A DNA stretch of 5,034 nucleotides, taken from NCBI GenBank assembly GCA_030040515.1, contig JASHTO010000060.1:1-5034 (forward strand), given 5' to 3'. Both the position numbers and the translations under genes were made by a program. The notes beneath the pieces were generated by a model. That model worked only from the letters and a program-made list of their open reading frames with translations. It was not told the origin of the DNA and did no database searches. The stretch comes from Terriglobia bacterium. GTDB lineage: Bacteria > Acidobacteriota > Terriglobia > UBA7540. Numbering within the stretch: position 1 is the first letter of the stretch; each line of letters opens with the position of its first letter. Below, in pieces: positions 1-5,034 of the stretch.

Positions 1-1091
1 GCGCGCTGAGCAATGGCTTCACGAACGTCGGCCTGACCGCCAGCACCGTGACGGCGGGAGCCGTTTCACCCCGCGGCATCACTCCCAATTACAGCATTCC
101 CAGGGCCTACGAGGGCAACCTGACCCTGCAATACCAATTGACGCGCAACACCATGGGCAGCATCGGTTATGTTTACACCGGCGGCCGCCACCTGGACAGC
201 GTTACGGAGGCAAATCTGCCCAACGTTCTCTTGCCTCCTACCACCAGCAACCTCCTGCCCTACCTGCCGTTCCCGGATCTTTCACGCGGCTACTTTTATG
301 TAACCACTCAGGCCGACAGTTATTACAACGGCATGCAGTTCAACATTCAAAGGCGCTTCGGCGCGGGGTTGGATTTCCTCTTCAACTACACCTACTCGAA
401 GTGCCGCGACGACGGGGGCGGAACGATTTATGGCGAATCGGAGAATTACTACCGCGCTCCCTATGTGCCGGGCTTTGGAATTCAATACGACTACGCGTTG
501 TGCGATTGGGACACGACCAACATTCTCCACTACAGCGGCACGTGGGCGCTGCCCGTGGGAGCCGGCCAGCGCCTCCTGGGGACCTCGCATGGAGTGGAAA
601 ATGCAGTCCTGGGCGGATGGCACGCCAACTGGATCTTCACATGGACCAGCGGGCAGCCCACCACCATTCATAGCGCCGTAACCACTGTTGCGGGTCAGGC
701 CGCCGGGAGCAACGCTCTTCTGGTTCCCGGCGAAAACGTCGATGCCGGGCAGAGCGTTGCGCATTATTGGAATGCCGCGGCGTTCGCCAGTCCGCCGGCG
801 GTGACCTCCGTGGGCCAGACCAACGGCGCCCCCCTGGGCGGCGCTCCTGATCAGGTCTATGGCCCACCTGTCCACCGGCTCGACCTTTCGCTCTTCAAAC
901 AGTTCCACATTACCGAGGCCACTTATCTCGAATTTCGCGGCGAGTTCTTCAACTTCACCAACACTCCGGACTTCGCGATGCCCAGCGCCACGAATTATCT
1001 GAACTCCACTAACTTCGGGCAGATCACCAGCACACGTGATTCCCCCAATGACGCCCGTCAGATTCAGTTGGCTTTGAAGTTGTACTTCTAA
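1..1091 (+). CDS. TonB-dependent receptor, Oar-like beta-barrel, C-terminal part (5' end outside window)
   Basis: The reading frame is open from base 3 with no stop before TAA at 1089-1091, giving 362 residues of a protein whose start lies upstream. The GTG at 48 is inside the gene and is not its start. The sequence is rich in alternating aromatic and polar strands typical of outer-membrane barrels: LQYQLTRNTMGSIGYVYTG near the beginning, FLFNYTYSK, ANWIFTWTSGQPT, then HRLDLSLFKQF and LEFRGEFFNFTNTPDF. It ends LALKLYF, and a terminal aromatic residue is the usual outer-membrane assembly signal. The order (barrel strands, 'FNFTN' block, 'FGQITSTRD' block, final Phe) fits the large Oar-like receptors with an N-terminal carboxypeptidase-regulatory domain that are abundant in Acidobacteriota; the N-terminal and plug domains are not in view. 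The family sits in the outer membrane, and many members import glycans or metal chelates. The substrate cannot be read here. Confidence 0.85.
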   Translation, partial: ALSNGFTNVGLTASTVTAGAVSPRGITPNYSIPRAYEGNLTLQYQLTRNTMGSIGYVYTGGRHLDSVTEANLPNVLLPPTTSNLLPYLPFPDLSRGYFYVTTQADSYYNGMQFNIQRRFGAGLDFLFNYTYSKCRDDGGGTIYGESENYYRAPYVPGFGIQYDYALCDWDTTNILHYSGTWALPVGAGQRLLGTSHGVENAVLGGWHANWIFTWTSGQPTTIHSAVTTVAGQAAGSNALLVPGENVDAGQSVAHYWNAAAFASPPAVTSVGQTNGAPLGGAPDQVYGPPVHRLDLSLFKQFHITEATYLEFRGEFFNFTNTPDFAMPSATNYLNSTNFGQITSTRDSPNDARQIQLALKLYF

Positions 1092-1602
1092 GCTTCAGTA
1101 AACCTGTGATGAGGCAACTAACCCTGATCTGGTCCGGTAAGCGATTCGCCGGACCAGCCGCCTTCCTGGTGTCACGCGCTATCGATCGGCGGTGAATCCC
1201 GCAGGGTGTATTATCATCGAGATCAAGTTTGAAAAACGCGAGACTCTCGCTTCGCTCAACAGCGAGCAGCCAAAGTCACCGCCATCGTGACGCTCGTTGG
1301 TCCCCCCACACTCCTCCGCCTCGTTTATCGGTGGATTCAGTTCGTGAAGATTTCTTGCGTGGCTCTCCTAATGCCGAGTCTGTCAGACGACGGACTTGGC
1401 CCAAGACCAAAAGCTGAGAACACGCTGAAAACAAGCGGGTTATTAGTCACGAGGCGAAAGGCGAAAGTCGGGTAAAAAATGGCGTTCTAGCCTCTAACGA
1501 AGCTGCGTGGCGGGCTTTGAACTTTTGTGTGGAGCAAAAGCGGGAGTTGCTACTTCCGCACGAATGCGGCTTCGCGCGCGGCCGCGGATTACCGGCGTTG
1601 GG
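1092..1602. other. Gene-free convergent intergenic region
   Basis: No credible gene was found on either strand. The open frames at 1229-1417 and 1287-1475 overlap each other, lack good ribosome sites and show no recognisable motif. Contents besides the 1129-1157 hairpin are short palindromes: GCGAGACTCTCGC at 1238-1250, GTCTGTCAGAC at 1378-1388 and CTTGGCCCAAG at 1395-1405. There is a tandem GGCGAAA doublet at 1453-1466. On the minus strand, a weak 4-bp stem (1499-1496 with 1486-1483) is followed by a run of six T (1479-1474) and might end the sulfite-oxidase-like transcript. GC-rich dyads at 1556-1585 lie just past that gene's stop. Nothing here is strong enough for an RNA-gene call. Confidence 0.6.
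1129..1157 (+). terminator. GC-rich hairpin after the TonB receptor, possible terminator
   Basis: A perfect 9-bp stem, CTGGTCCGG at 1129-1137 and CCGGACCAG at 1149-1157, encloses an 11-nt loop and starts 38 bases after the receptor stop codon. There is no T-run behind it (CCGCCTTCC follows), so it is not a textbook intrinsic terminator. It may end transcription with help from Rho or protect the mRNA 3' end. The position and stem are clear; the function is inferred. Confidence 0.5.
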
Positions 1603-2634
1603 CTAAACCACCACGCAGCGGACGCGGCTCCAGGTGTTGTTGCCGTAATAGTCCACGCGGCGCGGGTCGCGGCTGGAGGGCTGAGTATTTCCCGCAGCGT
1701 CGGTGGCCTTGGAAACCAGCTCCACCGGACCGCGTTGCGTGATATCCACCTCGGCCTGCCAAAGTACCCAATCGTATTCGCTTGGCACGCTCTCGATTCT
1801 TGCCGGACGCCAGATTTTTCCGCCATCGCCGCTGGCCTGGACGCCGCGAATTGTTCCGTTGCCGGACCATGCCAGTCCCCTTATGAGAATTCTGCCGGCG
1901 CGAAGCACCGCGCCCTCTGCGGGGTTGATGATCACTGAATTTACGAGCACCCTCTGCAGGGGTTTGCGCTGGAGCGATCCCGCCGGACTCTGCCAGACTT
2001 CAAGATACGTGTCCCCATCGGGCGGAAGCGGCGAGGGTGCGAGCAGAATCCTCGCGAGCCACTTCACCGAGTCAGCTCCGTACCAGCCGGGGAAAAGCGC
2101 GCGCCACGGAGCTCCGTGATTGCGCACCAGCGGACGGCCGTTGAGTTTGGTAATCAACATTCCGTCGCTCATAGCGCGCTCAATGGGCACGCTGCGGGCG
2201 TATCCATCGCGGCCGAAAAGGTGCACGAACGCACCTTCTTTTTTCGGCTCGGCCAGGGCGAGAACGTCGCCCAATCGCCACCCTTCCCACAATCCGTCGC
2301 TCACCAGGCTGGTGACCTTGGCAGGGTCGCCTGCGCATTCCAGCACCGCGCCGGCCTGCTTTTTCGCCAGCCGCCCGAGATCCTCCCAGCCCAGGCGAAG
2401 CGGCTTCGCCACTTCGCCCTCGATGCTCAGAACCGGCAGCTCGGGTATTTGGGGAATCGTGAAGTGATTGCGAATGTAAAAGTCATCGATGCCAGTGTAA
2501 CGGCCTTGCTGGGTCGAAAGGTCAAAATCCACGATCAGTGGATCGAGTGAGAGGATGTGATGGTCGGCCCAAAGAGGTCGAACTGAAGCGCCGAGCGCTA
2601 AAGCTGGAAGTAACACGAACTCCCGCCGCCGCAT
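1603..2634 (-). CDS. Tat-exported sulfite oxidase-family molybdopterin oxidoreductase
   Basis: This encodes 343 residues from ATG at 2634. Residues 2-8 (RRREFVL) followed by a hydrophobic stretch ending near LWA at 21-23 look like a Tat signal, as expected for a periplasmic molybdenum-cofactor enzyme. The oxidoreductase Mo-binding domain spans about 60-200. It has LECAGDP with Cys100, the likely Mo ligand, then GLWEGWRLGDVL (114-125), and the family block HGAPWRALFPGWYGADSVKW at 173-192. The C-terminal Mo-co dimerisation domain (about 228-325) is an Ig-like fold with GDGGKIWRPARIE. Sulfite oxidases usually read CAGNRR; here that is CAGDPAK, so the substrate may not be sulfite. No haem domain is fused and no cytochrome partner gene adjoins it. 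The longer TTG start at 2652 would add six residues but has no better ribosome site. The family is confident; the substrate is unknown. Confidence 0.9.
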   Translation of the reverse strand: MRRREFVLLPALALGASVRPLWADHHILSLDPLIVDFDLSTQQGRYTGIDDFYIRNHFTIPQIPELPVLSIEGEVAKPLRLGWEDLGRLAKKQAGAVLECAGDPAKVTSLVSDGLWEGWRLGDVLALAEPKKEGAFVHLFGRDGYARSVPIERAMSDGMLITKLNGRPLVRNHGAPWRALFPGWYGADSVKWLARILLAPSPLPPDGDTYLEVWQSPAGSLQRKPLQRVLVNSVIINPAEGAVLRAGRILIRGLAWSGNGTIRGVQASGDGGKIWRPARIESVPSEYDWVLWQAEVDITQRGPVELVSKATDAAGNTQPSSRDPRRVDYYGNNTWSRVRCVVV

Positions 2635-2640
2635 GCGGCC

Positions 2641-2669
2641 ATTGTAACCCAATCAGTTTGCAATCTAAC
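2641..2669 (-). promoter_or_regulatory. Possible promoter for a leaderless sulfite-oxidase-like transcript
   Basis: On the minus strand TACAAT (2646-2641) matches five of six -10 consensus bases and ends exactly six bases before the ATG at 2634. Transcription would then start at or next to the A of the start codon. The -35 is poor (TTAGAT at 2668-2663, 16-base spacer). No Shine-Dalgarno sequence precedes the ATG, which agrees with a leaderless message. This is inferred from spacing only. Confidence 0.35.
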
Positions 2670-2921
2670 GGAGAACCCCATCCGGCGGACCCGACGCGTA
2701 TGATTGAGACCCCACGAAGGCATCTACGCCTTCCGGCCATCAGGCTTAAACTGCGCTCTGTTTGCTGCTCATCCATTCGATCATTTGCGGGGAGTGAGGC
2801 GGTTTGAATTACGTAGGCGCAGGGCTTGTCCTTGCCTTTAAGTCCAGCCATACCGGGGTGGCCGCGAGTGATGCCCCTGCGTTGAATTTCGAATTGCGCT
2901 CTTGCTGATTCGGGAATCTTA
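2653..2921. other. Divergent intergenic region between the Mo enzyme and tetR
   Basis: No gene was found. Open frames crossing this stretch on either strand run into the flanking gene or through the repeat and have no family features. It holds the decayed REPIN-like repeat at 2813-2880, described separately, and a 6-bp hairpin GAAGGC (2716-2721) / GCCTTC (2728-2733) with a 6-nt loop. That hairpin lies upstream of the predicted start of the minus-strand transcript, so it is not obviously a leader structure. Confidence 0.6.
2813..2880 (-). repeat. Decayed REPIN-like palindromic repeat, inverted copy of 4670-4740
   Basis: Bases 2813-2836 match the reverse complement of 4740-4717 at 22 of 24 positions. 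The similarity continues at lower identity to 2880, about three quarters overall by hand alignment with small gaps. The left end keeps GTAG (2813-2816) and a hairpin with loop CTTGT (2825-2829). The right end, read on the minus strand, has GCAG in place of GTAG, and its loop CTCGC (2868-2864) is identical to that of the other copy. Several stem pairs are now wobbles or mismatches, so it looks like an old copy. It sits between divergent genes, where such elements are tolerated. Confidence 0.7.
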
Positions 2922-2949
2922 TTGACAAATATAGGAAATAATAGATAAT
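2922..2949 (+). promoter_or_regulatory. Near-consensus sigma70 promoter of tetR with candidate operators
   Basis: TTGACA (2922-2927) is a perfect -35. GATAAT (2944-2949), after a 16-base spacer, is a five-of-six -10, placing the transcript start near 2956. The region is AT-rich against a GC-rich window. An imperfect dyad, TTATT (2919-2923) with AATAA (2937-2941), overlaps the -35 and spacer. A 13-base near-palindrome, CTTT...AAAG at 2962-2974, lies between the likely start and the ribosome site. Either could be the operator for autorepression, as is common for TetR genes, but that part is inference. Confidence 0.7.
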
Positions 2950-2985
2950 CCGACCAGACTACTTTTTAATAAAGGCAGGCGAAGA

Positions 2986-3591
2986 ATGAGCCCTCGACGT
3001 GCCAATCCACAACTTGCCCAGCGCCGCAGAGACACCTTGATCAAGTCGGGATATGCCGAGATTCTCGATAAAGGTATTCAGGCCGTGACTATTGATTCGG
3101 TAGTCGAGCGCTCCGGGTCAAGCAAAGGAGGCGCACTTTACTATTTCCCCAGCAAAGAAGAGTTGCTGATCGGGGTTCTCGATTGGCTACTTCGGCAGGT
3201 GAATGGGACGCTGGATCAGGTCCTGCAATCCCAGGAGTCCGCGCGCGGGAAACTTGTAGCGGAATTGGAAGTTCTGTTTCACAGCGCGGAGGTGAATCGA
3301 AGGTTCTATTTGGTTTTCTTCGATTTCGCTTCTCTCGGTACGCGCAATGAGCGTTTCCGCGCGCTTTTTGAGAACTTCTTTGCGGCGTGCCATCGGCGCG
3401 ATATGGCAATTGTGGAATTGGGAATTCGTCAGCAGCAGTTCCGGCGGGTTAATCCCCACGATGCCGCAGCCACCATTCGGGCGTTGGTGGACGGATACTG
3501 CTTGCAGTGGGTGTTGGGGCCGAGCGACGCCCCGATTGAGCCCTATCGAGACCGCTGCCGGGGCGTGCTGGGCGCATACTTGCTGCGATAA
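2986..3591 (+). CDS. TetR/AcrR-family transcriptional repressor
   Basis: This encodes 201 residues, a normal length for the family. The N-terminal helix-turn-helix covers about 14-60: a first helix RRDTLIKSGYAEILDKG, then TIDSVVERSGSSKGGALYYF and PSKEELL. The SKGG-LYYFPSKEEL block is the TetR recognition helix and following turn, of the 'SKGGLLYHFPSK' subtype. The remaining helices form the ligand-binding and dimer domain; the ALVDGYCLQWVLG segment (167-178) resembles the penultimate helix of BetI/AcrR-like members. The ATG at 2986 has AGG at 2977-2979, six bases upstream, and a strong promoter before it. It is divergent from the molybdenum enzyme and convergent with the RutE-like gene. An RND efflux gene ends about 1.3 kb downstream, and TetR proteins often control such pumps, but nothing here links them directly. 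Ligand and targets are unknown; it most likely represses itself. Confidence 0.92.
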   Translation: MSPRRANPQLAQRRRDTLIKSGYAEILDKGIQAVTIDSVVERSGSSKGGALYYFPSKEELLIGVLDWLLRQVNGTLDQVLQSQESARGKLVAELEVLFHSAEVNRRFYLVFFDFASLGTRNERFRALFENFFAACHRRDMAIVELGIRQQQFRRVNPHDAAATIRALVDGYCLQWVLGPSDAPIEPYRDRCRGVLGAYLLR

Positions 3592-3716
3592 GAGTCCCCC
3601 TTTCGACCGAATCCTTAAACATCATGTCTGTCGGCAATCCTGAAAATTGATTCTCGGGTTTGCGTTCGCTCCCGCGCAGGGGTGGGGTCAAACGTTGCGC
3701 CAATTTGGCCGTCGGC

Positions 3717-4343
3717 TTAGAGGACTAGGCAAGCCTCTTCGAATTCCAGCCGCGGATCGCGTGACCCGAGTTGTGTTCGGTCTCCATATCCCAGGTTGCA
3801 GAGGAAGTTGGCCTTCCACCTTCCATCCGGGAAAAACTCAGCATTTACCTTCGCGGCGTCGAATCCCGACATGGGGCCGCAATCAAGTCCCAGGGAGCGG
3901 GCGGCAAGGATGAAGTACGCGCCTTGCAGGGAACTGTTGCGAAAAGCGGTCTCGTCGATCAACACCTGGTTCCCGGCAAATAAGCTGCGCATATCTCTGT
4001 GGGGGAACAATTTGGGGAGGTGATCGTAAAAGTGCGTATCCATGGCGATGATCGTATTCACGGGAGCAGACATAGTTTTATCGACATTCAATGGGGCAAG
4101 AGCCGGGCGCAGGCGCTCTTTGGCTTGCGGAGTAGTGATAAAAACGAAGCGCGCAGGTGAGGTGTTGGCACTGGTTGGTCCGAGACGCGCCAAGTCATAA
4201 ACCTTGCGTAGCAATTCGACGGGCACAGGTTGAGGTAGCCAGGCGCGCAACGTTCTGGCCTCACGAAACACCTGATCGAGAGCAATATCTGGAATGATTG
4301 CGCCGTGGGTTCCGGCTGTTGATGATCCCACTGAAGTCTGCAC
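3717..4343 (-). CDS. rutE: RutE-like nitroreductase-family protein (malonic semialdehyde reductase-like)
   Basis: This encodes 208 residues from GTG at 4343. From memory it tracks E. coli RutE (196 aa) along its whole length: GPTSANTSPARFVF (55-68), KERLRPAL, the KT-APV-IIA segment, HLPKLFPHRDMRSLF, ETAFRNSS (131-138), LGLDCGPMSGFD (151-162), NLGYGD (183-188) and FEEA near the end. RutE is a flavin-dependent NAD(P)H oxidoreductase of the nitroreductase fold that reduces malonic semialdehyde to 3-hydroxypropionate in uracil breakdown; GPTSAN and the late GYGD region are typical flavin-contact blocks. The GTG is chosen because AGGAG lies seven bases upstream. An upstream TTG at 4418 would add 25 basic residues without family support. 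No other rut genes are present, so the role may be general aldehyde, quinone or nitro reduction. It is convergent with tetR, 125 bases apart. Confidence 0.9.
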   Translation of the reverse strand: MQTSVGSSTAGTHGAIIPDIALDQVFREARTLRAWLPQPVPVELLRKVYDLARLGPTSANTSPARFVFITTPQAKERLRPALAPLNVDKTMSAPVNTIIAMDTHFYDHLPKLFPHRDMRSLFAGNQVLIDETAFRNSSLQGAYFILAARSLGLDCGPMSGFDAAKVNAEFFPDGRWKANFLCNLGYGDRTQLGSRDPRLEFEEACLVL

Positions 4344-4350
4344 TTTCGGT

Positions 4351-4355
4351 CTCCT
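4351..4355 (-). promoter_or_regulatory. Ribosome binding site fixing the rutE-like start
   Basis: On the minus strand AGGAG (4355-4351) is followed by seven bases and then GTG at 4343-4341. This is the only strong Shine-Dalgarno match near the 5' end of the open frame, and it removes the non-conserved N-terminal extension that starts at the TTG at 4418. Confidence 0.75.
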
Positions 4356-4669
4356 GTTCTTGCGTTTCTGGGTTGATCGCCACCCTATGAGATGAAGCCT
4401 GACGGGCGGAGGGTTCAATCGGACCTTAACATTGCACTGATCTCCTGGGAGAGGGCAGCCTCCGCCGCGAAGCTAAAGGTGCCTCGTTCCCGCATTTCAC
4501 GCGCGGACGTTCGTGAAGCGCTCGAAAAACTCGGCCTTTCTCGGTTTGCGATACCGTTTGGCCGCGAGTGGATATCATGGCTGTTTTTCCTCATGGCCAG
4601 CATAGCCCAAAATGTGAGTTGGGGAAAAGGAGCGCAACGGTAAGCAGTTGTACAGATCGGAATTTAAAC

Positions 4670-4740
4670 GTAGGGGCGCCCCTCGCGGGTGCCCTCCCGG
4701 CATTGCCGAGACGAAGGGCAGGGACAAGCCCTGCCCCTAC
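4670..4740. repeat. REPIN-like element 1: two inverted GTAG hairpins
   Basis: This is a 71-bp element with inverted ends GTAGGGGC (4670-4677) and GCCCCTAC (4733-4740). Read inward from each GTAG there is an 8-bp hairpin with a 5-nt loop. Left: GGGCGCCC (4674-4681), loop CTCGC, GGGTGCCC (4687-4694). Right, on the minus strand: GGGCAGGG (4736-4729), loop CTTGT, CCCTGCCC (4723-4716). A central palindrome, CGGCATTGCCG, is at 4698-4708. A 5' GTAG next to a hairpin is the known mark of REP sequences mobilised by RAYT (TnpA-REP) HuH transposases, and paired inverted REPs are REPINs/BIMEs. No RAYT gene lies in the window. Confidence 0.8.
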
Positions 4741-4749
4741 GAGATTGGT

Positions 4750-4840
4750 TGTAGCGGCGCTCTATGAGCGTCGAATTCTACGGGTGTGTTCCCCCAGCCA
4801 GGGAACACGCCCCTGCGACGGTCAATAGACCGCCGCTACA
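4750..4840. repeat. REPIN-like element 2: GTAG hairpins around a central 12-bp hairpin
   Basis: The ends are TGTAGCGGCG (4750-4759) and CGCCGCTACA (4831-4840). Left hairpin after GTAG: CGGCGCTC (4755-4762), loop TAT, GAGCGTCG (4766-4773). Right hairpin on the minus strand: CGGCGGTC (4835-4828), loop TATT, GACCGTCG (4823-4816). Each stem has 8 bp with one G-T pair at the same place. Between them is a third hairpin, GGGTGTGTTCCC (4782-4793) / GGGAACACGCCC (4801-4812), 12 bp with one wobble and a 7-nt loop. It starts nine bases after element 1 and its sequence is unrelated apart from the GTAG ends. Confidence 0.8.
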
Positions 4841-4908
4841 GAATTCAACTTCAGCCGCACTGCTCCCAATCAAGTCCCGAAACGATGACCACCTGAGGCG
4901 GCGCTTCC

Positions 4909-5034
4909 TCAACCCGCTTGTATATGCGAAACAGGACCTTGTTCGCGGCTCAGGAAGATCATTCGCAGCGCGGGCACTGCGAGGAGAAGCATGAATGGGC
5001 CAAGGAGCATCCCGCCCACGATCACCGTGGCCAG
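4909..5034 (-). CDS. RND efflux permease, C-terminal 41 residues (5' part outside window)
   Basis: On the minus strand the frame is open from the window edge to TGA at 4911-4909, giving 41 residues. They begin LATVIVGGMLLGPFMLLLAV and continue with PALRMIFLSREQG. This is the last transmembrane helix of an RND-superfamily inner-membrane pump: the PLA-VVVGG motif, a small-residue turn, a Leu-rich helix and the P(A/V)L near the cytoplasmic end are characteristic, followed by a short charged tail. These pumps export drugs or metal ions by proton antiport with a periplasmic adaptor and an outer-membrane channel. The ending could suit the CzcA/CusA metal group or the drug group; the fragment is too short to decide. 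The gene reads toward the rutE-like gene, with both REPIN-like repeats just beyond its stop. Confidence 0.75.
   Translation of the reverse strand: MATVIVGGMLLGPFMLLLAVPALRMIFLSREQGPVSHIQAG

Larger units (their letters stand above)
4356..4908. other. Intergenic region upstream of the rutE-like gene; no convincing gene
   Basis: The 5' part (4356-4660) should hold the rutE-like promoter, but I see no good -35/-10 pair on the minus strand. One open frame, 4392-4643 (+), 83 residues, contains ISRADVREALEKLGLSRFA, which reads like a helical protein segment. It has no good ribosome site and no recognised family, and an opposing frame covers 4415-4603. It may be a gene remnant or chance. The 3' part is taken up by two REPIN-like repeats (4670-4740 and 4750-4840). 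The last stretch, 4841-4908, shows only a 5-bp dyad TGAGG/CCTCA (4894-4911) touching the RND stop codon. Confidence 0.5.

Noticed and set aside
17..29. Near-identical 14-base match between about 16-29 and the reverse complement of about 4506-4519
   Set aside because: A single 14-mer shared across both strands of a 5-kb GC-rich window is within chance expectation, and the flanks do not match.
282..908. 208-residue minus-strand frame opposite the TonB receptor
   Set aside because: It lies wholly antisense to a well-supported barrel gene, has no recognisable motif, and is the usual shadow frame of GC-rich DNA.
1453..1466. Tandem GGCGAAA doublet
   Set aside because: Only two 7-base units; too short to call a repeat array or CRISPR.
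2716..2733. GAAGGC/GCCTTC hairpin as a riboswitch or attenuator of the molybdenum-enzyme gene
   Set aside because: It is one small 6-bp stem with no conserved aptamer features, and it lies upstream of the predicted transcript start.
3699..3709. GCCAATTTGGC palindrome just downstream of the rutE-like stop as a terminator
   Set aside because: The central loop would be one base and no T-run follows on the relevant strand, so it is not a workable intrinsic terminator.
4344..4418. 25-residue N-terminal extension of the RutE-like protein from TTG at 4418
   Set aside because: It is not part of the RutE family, is highly basic and has no ribosome site, whereas GTG at 4343 has AGGAG at ideal spacing.
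4568..4828. 86-residue open frame with APLAGAL and RAGTSPAPTR in its translation
   Set aside because: It is the translation of the REPIN-like repeats 4670-4740 and 4750-4840; such peptides are common spurious 'hypothetical proteins' produced by this kind of repeat.

Overview
The window looks like chromosomal DNA of an Acidobacteriota member. This is inferred from an Oar-like TonB-dependent receptor C-terminus, overall high GC, and GTAG-ended palindromic repeats of a kind I associate with that phylum. No rRNA or other taxonomic marker is present, so the assignment is an inference.

Layout: (1) bases 1-1091 (+) carry the C-terminal barrel of a TonB-dependent, Oar-like outer-membrane protein, cut by the window start and followed by a 9-bp GC-rich hairpin. 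(2) 1092-1602 has no credible gene. (3) 1603-2634 (-) encodes a Tat-exported, sulfite-oxidase-family molybdenum enzyme with a possible leaderless promoter. (4) 2635-2985 is a divergent intergenic region holding a decayed palindromic repeat (2813-2880) and a near-consensus sigma70 promoter. (5) 2986-3591 (+) encodes a TetR/AcrR-family repressor. (6) 3717-4343 (-) encodes a RutE-like flavin nitroreductase-fold protein, convergent with tetR. Its start is best placed at a GTG with an AGGAG ribosome binding site, not at the longer open-frame start. (7) 4344-4908 has no convincing gene but holds two adjacent GTAG-ended repeats, 4670-4740 and 4750-4840. (8) 4909-5034 (-) is the last 41 residues of an RND efflux permease that continues outside the window.

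The genes do not form a visible pathway or operon. The sulfite-oxidase-like protein lacks an adjacent cytochrome partner. The RutE-like gene lacks the rest of a pyrimidine-degradation (rut) operon. The TetR target is unknown: it could be itself, its divergent or convergent neighbour, or the nearby RND gene.

The most interesting content is non-coding. The two 3' repeats have the architecture of REPINs (paired, inverted REP hairpins with 5' GTAG). In each one, the two terminal hairpins differ in sequence but keep pairing through matched changes. A decayed, inverted copy of the first repeat lies on the other side of the tetR-rutE block. I did not find a convincing new multi-gene system.
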